From positions 1 to 30,752 of the forward strand of contig NZ_JODY01000051.1 of NCBI RefSeq assembly GCF_000718015.1: a stretch of DNA of 30,752 bases, read 5' to 3'. The position numbers and the translations under genes were made by a program. Source of the DNA: Streptomyces catenulae (GTDB taxonomy: Bacteria; Actinomycetota; Actinomycetes; Streptomycetales; Streptomycetaceae). Below are positions 23,480-30,752 of this stretch, one piece after another. Below the pieces are notes generated by a model. That model did no database searches. It saw only the letters and a program-made list of their open reading frames with translations, and had not been told where the DNA came from. The first letter of the stretch is position 1. Every line of letters begins with the position of its first letter.

Positions 23480-23844
23480 CCGGCCCGCGAGCGGCGCGCC
23501 GGCCACGGGGCGTCGTACGGTGTCCCGGCCGGCGCACCTCCGCACACCGCGGCGCCGCACTCGTGCGCCGTGGGCCGTGATCACGGGCCGATCGGCGGGT
23601 ACGCTCCCGGAATCGGCGGGGCGTACGTCCCGGCGGTGCACGGGCGCCCGGGTTCGGTGTCCGGAAAAAACGGGTTGATCTCGGGAGAAAACATCCGGGA
23701 ACGCCGGGCTCCGGCGGATTGACCACCCCCTGGTGCGTCACAACCCGCGAGCAGCGTTCCTATGATGGGCGAACGACACCGCGGACCGCCGTCGACCAGG
23801 CAAAGGTCCGAGAGGTACACGGCGGCGCGATGGTGGAGGGGTCA
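23480..23844. promoter_or_regulatory. Spacer between LacI-type gene and phosphatase gene
   Basis: This 365-base spacer has no credible gene. CCGTGATCACGG (23575-23586) is a perfect palindrome that may end the LacI-type transcript or bind a protein. A stretch at 23660-23702 is richer in A. TATGAT (23761-23766) is a good -10 for the phosphatase gene, giving a leader of about 75 bases. Confidence 0.45.
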
Positions 23845-24954
23845 ATGACTCAGGGGGCCGGTCAGGGACCCATGGCGTGGACCATGGCGGCACACACTCC
23901 GGCGTCCTCGCCGCCGCCCGGACCGTTCGACGGCGCCCCTCCGGGACCGCCGCAGGACAGCGTTCCCGCACCGCCTCCCGCGCCCGCCGCCCCGGCGCAG
24001 CCCGACGAACTGCCCGATGGGTACACGCCAACCGCCCGTGATCTTCCGGTCATCGGCACCGGTCGCACCGACACCCTCGTCGACCAGCCCGCAGCCCAGC
24101 TCCTGCCCGCCCCGGAGGGCGAGGACGAGGCCGCCGGTCCCGGCCCCCTCTACGTCGTCGGCGATGTGCACGGCTACTACGAGGAGCTGCGCGCGGCGCT
24201 GACCGCCGAGGGTCTGATCGACGCAGAGGGCAGCTGGGCCGCGGGCAACGCGCGGCTGTGGTTCCTCGGCGACTTCACCGACCGCGGTCCGGACGGCATC
24301 GGCGTGATCGACCTCGTCATGCAGCTGTCCGCCGAGGCGGCGGCGGCAGGCGGGTACTGCAAGGCGCTCATGGGCAACCACGAACTGCTGCTGCTGGGCG
24401 CCAAGCGGTTCGGCGACACCCCGGTCCAGTCGGGCGCGGGCACCGCGTCGTTCCAGGCCGCGTGGCTGCTCAACGGCGGGCAGAAGACCGACATGGACCG
24501 CCTGGAGGACCACCACCTCCAGTGGATGGCCCGGCTGGACGCCGTGATGGAGGAGGACGGGCACCTGCTGGTGCACTCCGACACCACCGCGTACCTGGAG
24601 TACGGCGATTCGATCGAGGCGGTCAACGACACCGTCCACGACGTCCTGACCCGCAGCGAAGCCGATGAAGTCTGGGACCTCTTCCGGAAGTTCACCAAGC
24701 GCTTCGCGTTCCGCGACGACTCCGGCGCCGAGGCCGCGCGCCGCCTCCTCGACACCTACGGCGGCACCCGCGTCGTGCACGGACACAGCCCGATCCCGTA
24801 TCTGCTGGGCGAGGTCGGCACGGAGGACAGCGACAGCGAGCAGGTCGCGGTCGAGGGCCCGCACGTCTACGCCGACGGGCTGGCCATCGCGATGGATGGC
24901 GGCGTCACCATGGCCGGAAAGCTGCTGGTCACCCAACTCCCGCTGCCTGCCTGA
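23845..24954 (+). CDS. PPP-family metallophosphoesterase with proline-rich head
   Basis: A 369-residue calcineurin-like phosphatase. The two-metal motifs are GDVHG (106-110), GDFTDRGPDG (about 138), GNHELLLLG (about 176), a later His in HSDTTAYLE and HGHSP near the C-terminus. This is the PPP type, which includes serine/threonine phosphatases and diadenosine tetraphosphatase, so the substrate is a phosphoprotein or nucleotide. The first 100 residues are a low-complexity Pro/Ala-rich segment, probably disordered; there is no signal peptide or membrane segment. The ATG at 23845 has GGAGGGG just upstream; ATG 23830 is an alternative. The gene converges on the small membrane protein gene across a strong hairpin. 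Confidence 0.88.
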   Translation: MTQGAGQGPMAWTMAAHTPASSPPPGPFDGAPPGPPQDSVPAPPPAPAAPAQPDELPDGYTPTARDLPVIGTGRTDTLVDQPAAQLLPAPEGEDEAAGPGPLYVVGDVHGYYEELRAALTAEGLIDAEGSWAAGNARLWFLGDFTDRGPDGIGVIDLVMQLSAEAAAAGGYCKALMGNHELLLLGAKRFGDTPVQSGAGTASFQAAWLLNGGQKTDMDRLEDHHLQWMARLDAVMEEDGHLLVHSDTTAYLEYGDSIEAVNDTVHDVLTRSEADEVWDLFRKFTKRFAFRDDSGAEAARRLLDTYGGTRVVHGHSPIPYLLGEVGTEDSDSEQVAVEGPHVYADGLAIAMDGGVTMAGKLLVTQLPLPA

Positions 24955-24959
24955 GCCTT

Positions 24960-24995
24960 GACGCCCGGCACGCTCCGGAGGAGCGGCCGGGCGTC
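24960..24995. terminator. Strong bidirectional terminator
   Basis: GACGCCCGGC (24960-24969) pairs with GCCGGGCGTC (24986-24995), and CGCTCC pairs with GGAGCG inside, leaving a GGA loop. The 16-bp stem, broken by one unpaired A, lies between converging genes. Confidence 0.85.
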
Positions 24996-25021
24996 GTACG
25001 TGGCGGGGCCCGCGGCGCGCG

Positions 25022-25246
25022 TCAGGTGACGGCGAGCCAGATCGCCCCGGCGCAGAAGAGGACCGCGGCGAGGGAGAGCGGGGCGTGGCGGATGCGGCGG
25101 ACGCGTTCGACGCGGTGGAGACCGAAGCCGACCAGTACGGCGATGAGCAGCACGGCGAGGACGCCGATCGCGCCGGGCAGCGCGCCATGACTGAATCCGA
25201 AGTCCCCGGTGTGCCGGAGAAACCAGACCACGCCTACCCATTTCAT
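25022..25246 (-). CDS. Small two-helix membrane protein of unknown function
   Basis: A 74-residue protein with hydrophobic segments at about 26-44 (ALPGAIGVLAVLLIAVLVGF) and 57-72 (LSLAAVLFCAGAIWLAV), joined by a basic loop (HRVERVRRIRH). No family is recognised. The ATG at 25246 has GGGGTGGGA upstream and lies just after a good promoter (25259-25287), which supports it as a separate gene. It lies downstream of thiC on the same strand but a hairpin separates them, so a link to thiamine is not supported. Confidence 0.65.
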   Translation of the reverse strand: MKWVGVVWFLRHTGDFGFSHGALPGAIGVLAVLLIAVLVGFGLHRVERVRRIRHAPLSLAAVLFCAGAIWLAVT

Positions 25247-25258
25247 GTCCCACCCCTG

Positions 25259-25287
25259 TGTATCGCCGCCGCTCCGCACCAGGTCAA
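25259..25287 (-). promoter_or_regulatory. Promoter of the small membrane protein gene
   Basis: On the minus strand, TTGACC (25282-25287) is followed after 17 bases by GATACA (25259-25264). Transcription would start about 6-7 bases before the ATG. A second TTGACC lies about 20 bases further upstream. Confidence 0.55.
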
Positions 25288-25347
25288 CGGCGGAACGGGA
25301 CGGTCAACGTAGCAATCCCCGGCGGCGGGTGGCGGACCGGCGGCGGG

Positions 25348-25383
25348 GCGGGCCCCGGTTCGCCGAGCCGCACCGGGGCCCGC
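25348..25383 (-). terminator. Terminator after thiC
   Basis: GCGGGCCCCGGT (25348-25359) pairs perfectly with ACCGGGGCCCGC (25372-25383) around a 12-base loop. It is about 40 bases beyond the thiC stop. Confidence 0.8.
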
Positions 25384-25421
25384 CCGTGGACGGGGAGCCC
25401 CGGTGCGTCAGGAGTGGACGG

Positions 25422-28829
<3,408 letters not shown>

Positions 28830-28867
28830 GGGCCACCGGAGGCCGGACGTCGGCAGGGAACGGCACT

Positions 28868-28903
28868 CGGCCCGGACCGCAGGGGGACGAGCGGTCCGGG
28901 CCG
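28868..28903. terminator. Bidirectional terminator between yibE-type gene and ssgA
   Basis: CGGCCCGGACCGC (28868-28880) pairs perfectly with GCGGTCCGGGCCG (28891-28903) around a 10-base loop, between converging stops. Confidence 0.85.
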
Positions 28904-28941
28904 GGCACGGGCGGTGGCTCTGCCCGCCGACGACGGCGGGG

Positions 28942-29367
28942 TCAACCCGCCTTCGACGCCTCGGACAGGATGCGGTCCAACTCCGCCTCCAAGGTGTCGC
29001 ACACCTCTTCCGCACCGAGTGGCACCAGCCGGTCCGTACGGTCGAGGAACGCCACCAGGGGTGGAGCGCTGACGCGGAAGAGCGCCCGCTCGGAGCCCAC
29101 TTGGAGGCTGATGAAGACATCGCTGAGATGTCCGCCTCCGGAAGGTTCGATCCGCACATCGCCCTCGCCGGATGGTCTGCTCAGCCCGTCGAGCATCAGC
29201 TCACGGCTGAAGGCCCATGTCACCGGCGTATCGCCGGGTAGGTCGAAAGTGAGGCGGACGGCGTACGGATCGGCGCTGTCGAAGTCCAGCTGCACCGGAA
29301 TCCGGAAGGCGAGTTCCTCGGAAACGAGGAAGCTCATGATCACTTCTGCCTGAACTGTGTCGGTCAT
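28942..29367 (-). CDS. ssgA: Sporulation and cell-division protein SsgA
   Basis: A 141-residue member of the SsgA-like protein family, unique to sporulating actinomycetes. SsgA marks sites of septation and germ-tube emergence and helps localise SsgB and FtsZ in aerial hyphae. The sequence VQAEVIMSFLVSEELAFRIP, then DPYAVRLTFDLPGDTPVTWA, FSRELMLDGL, PSGEGDVRI and PLVAFLDRTDRLVPLG is typical of SsgA itself. The adjacent ssgR supports the assignment. The ATG at 29367 gives the family start (MTDTVQAEV); its ribosome site is weak. The 103-base gap from ssgR holds its own promoter region, consistent with activation by SsgR. Confidence 0.93.
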   Translation of the reverse strand: MTDTVQAEVIMSFLVSEELAFRIPVQLDFDSADPYAVRLTFDLPGDTPVTWAFSRELMLDGLSRPSGEGDVRIEPSGGGHLSDVFISLQVGSERALFRVSAPPLVAFLDRTDRLVPLGAEEVCDTLEAELDRILSEASKAG

Positions 29368-29470
29368 CAACCACTGCCCCGCACTAGATCGGGATGGCCG
29401 GGATTCGTCCCCCGTGGCCCTATTGACGCCATCGTCTGTCACGTGCCAGCAGATCACAAGGAGTGAGTTT

Positions 29471-30256
29471 TCAGATACTGATAGAGAAGGCGAGTGTCGT
29501 TAGCGTCGCCTCCGCCATTTTCCGTAGTCGAGCCGTGACAGAGCGCAATCGGTGCAGTTCCTCGGCGGGGAGAGATACGGCCAACGCCGCGGCGACCGAG
29601 CCGACTTGCACGGGAATCGCCGAGCAAACCGTGCCGAGGGCATATTCCTGTTGTTCATACGCCACATGACCGCGACGCACCGTATCCAAACGGTGCAGCA
29701 GATCATCCTTGGACCGCACGGAAAAGGGGGTTATGGACTGCACCGGATAGCGGGACAGATGCTCCTTACGGGAAGCCGTGTCGAGCTGCGCCAGGAGACA
29801 CTGTCCGATCGCATGGGCATGCGCGGTGGAGCGGAAGTCGACCCACTCCTCCACCGGCGGCCGCTCCGGAGTACCTCCGGCCGCGACCACCTCCACCTCG
29901 CCCTCGCGGTAGACCGCGAAGTACACCGCGGCATCCAACCGTTCGCCGAGCAGACAGAGTGCATCGGACAGCTCCTGCCGCCGACGCCGCCGCTCGCTGG
30001 CCCGACCGAGGGAATCGGCCGCCGCCCCGAAGACGAAGACACCGTTGCAGCGGCGGAGATAGCCCTCGTGGGTCAGGGTGCGCAGCAGGTGGTACGTGGT
30101 CGGCAGCGGTAAACCGGCCTCGCGGGCGAGCTGCTTCGCCGGAGCGCCCTCCGGGTGTTCCCCGACCGCTTCGAGGAGCCGCAGAGCGCGCTGCACGGAC
30201 CCGATCAGTGTGGGGTGAGAAATGGATTCGCCACTCTCGGCCGTCAACGTCGTCAA
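29471..30256 (-). CDS. ssgR: IclR-type activator SsgR of ssgA
   Basis: A 261-residue IclR-family regulator. The winged helix spans about 18-75 (SVQRALRLLEAVGEHPEGAP, LAREAGLPLPTTYHLLRTLT). The effector domain follows with VYFAVYREGEVEVVAAGG, AHAIGQCLLAQL and the late YALGTVCSAIPV region. Its position directly upstream of ssgA matches SsgR, which activates ssgA during development. The start is uncertain: TTG 30256 begins just ahead of the conserved region (MTTLTAESGESISHPTLIGS), while in-frame GTG 30283 and ATG 30391/30394 would add 9 to 46 basic, Gly/Arg-rich residues. None has a clear ribosome site. Confidence 0.88.
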   Translation of the reverse strand: MTTLTAESGESISHPTLIGSVQRALRLLEAVGEHPEGAPAKQLAREAGLPLPTTYHLLRTLTHEGYLRRCNGVFVFGAAADSLGRASERRRRRQELSDALCLLGERLDAAVYFAVYREGEVEVVAAGGTPERPPVEEWVDFRSTAHAHAIGQCLLAQLDTASRKEHLSRYPVQSITPFSVRSKDDLLHRLDTVRRGHVAYEQQEYALGTVCSAIPVQVGSVAAALAVSLPAEELHRLRSVTARLRKMAEATLTTLAFSISI

Positions 30257-30752
30257 CCCCCAGTCCGATCGCCCGTGGGGCACGGGAGCCCCGGCAGCGG
30301 GATCGTTCCCGCTCCGCGCGCGTCTCCCAGGGCCCCGTTGTCGACGTCCGGGCCGCGTGCTCGCCTCGGTCGTTATTTTCCGGAACGTCATCATCCGGAA
30401 GACGCCTGCGACGGAACTCTAACGCGGTGCAACCGGGTGGTAACCCGAATGGCCTGGGAGTTAACTCACCTGGCGCACGCCTTGACGGTGCCCGCAGCCC
30501 GGCGCCACCCGCCGAACACGACGGGTCCACGCGGACACACCAGCCCCTGGCCACACGGTGCTTGAGCTTTCATCTTGTCGCCCACAAGGCTTTGACCTGC
30601 GGATTTCGTACCTCGCCCGCACGGCGGAACAGCCACTCAGATCTGGCCGAATATGGCATATGGGGAGGGGTGAGGGGGTCGAGGAGGGGGAGAGGGGACG
30701 CGGGGTGGTGCCGGGGGGGCAGGTGTTCGGAGCAGGTGTTCGGGGGTTGGGG
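30257..30752. promoter_or_regulatory. Upstream region of ssgR with several inverted repeats
   Basis: No credible gene starts here before the window edge, apart from a possible longer ssgR head. Inverted repeats: CGGGT-GGTA-ACCCG (30434-30447), GAGTTAACTC (30458-30467), CTTGT-CGCCC-ACAAG (30574-30588) and ATATG-G-CATAT (30651-30661). These are likely regulator sites for this developmental gene, but none was matched to a known consensus. The last 30 bases contain CAGGTGTTCGG twice, 13 bases apart (30720, 30733). Confidence 0.45.

Noticed and set aside
23480..23844. tRNA or integration site in the longer spacers
   Set aside because: No cloverleaf, T-loop GTTCRA motif or integrase was found there or in the other spacers.
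30650..30662. AdpA-binding site TGGCCGAATA near the ssgR upstream palindrome
   Set aside because: It fits only 8 of 10 positions of the remembered TGGCSNGWWY consensus, lacking the key G.

Overview
This is a very GC-rich, gene-dense actinobacterial chromosome segment, almost certainly Streptomyces. The evidence is strong GC bias at third codon positions, many GTG/TTG starts, leaderless-looking promoters, an SsgA/SsgR sporulation pair, a CydC-CydD fusion, an EphD-like hydrolase-dehydrogenase fusion, a Rex operator in front of cydA and two perfect Streptomyces-type parS palindromes. The parS sites, and gene neighbours that match from memory the S. coelicolor region around SCO3925-SCO3950, place the window in the conserved core near the replication origin. 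No insertion sequence, prophage, CRISPR array, tRNA or rRNA was found.

Layout. 1-1114: the end of an ABC exporter operon (ATPase plus the first codons of the next gene). 1371-4227: an operator-like promoter driving an M24 peptidase-like gene and an epoxide-hydrolase/short-chain-dehydrogenase fusion. 4291-5782: a 27-bp triple repeat and a MerR regulator with a long tail. 5879-8276: a carotenoid oxygenase and a small membrane protein, divergent from a PadR regulator with matching operator-like sites between them. 8353-9930: pspAB and htpX, a membrane-stress pair. 10224-12285: an F420-type (LLM) oxidoreductase and a HAD phosphatase. 12475-20626: the respiratory block, cydA, cydB, cydCD and then a DevS-like (haem GAF) histidine kinase. 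A Rex site lies upstream of cydA and a parS site covers the cydCD start. 20900-24954: a HisC-type aminotransferase, a divergent LacI regulator and a PPP-family phosphatase. 25022-27362: a small membrane protein and thiC with its TPP riboswitch, whose variable arm contains the second parS. 27435-28829: a YibE/F-family membrane protein. 28942-30256: ssgA and its activator ssgR.

How it works together. The cyd block makes a bd-type quinol oxidase for low oxygen. Rex would repress it when NAD+/NADH is high, and the adjacent kinase is built like an oxygen/redox sensor but has no response regulator beside it. thiC (thiamine pyrimidine synthesis) would be switched off by thiamine pyrophosphate. SsgR and SsgA act in sporulation-specific cell division.

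No wholly new multi-gene system is evident. The most unusual structure is the parS site that doubles as the hairpin of a TPP riboswitch arm (27290-27303). Next are the parS covering the cydCD start codon, the PadR/carotenoid-oxygenase operator architecture and the peptidase/EphD-like pair.
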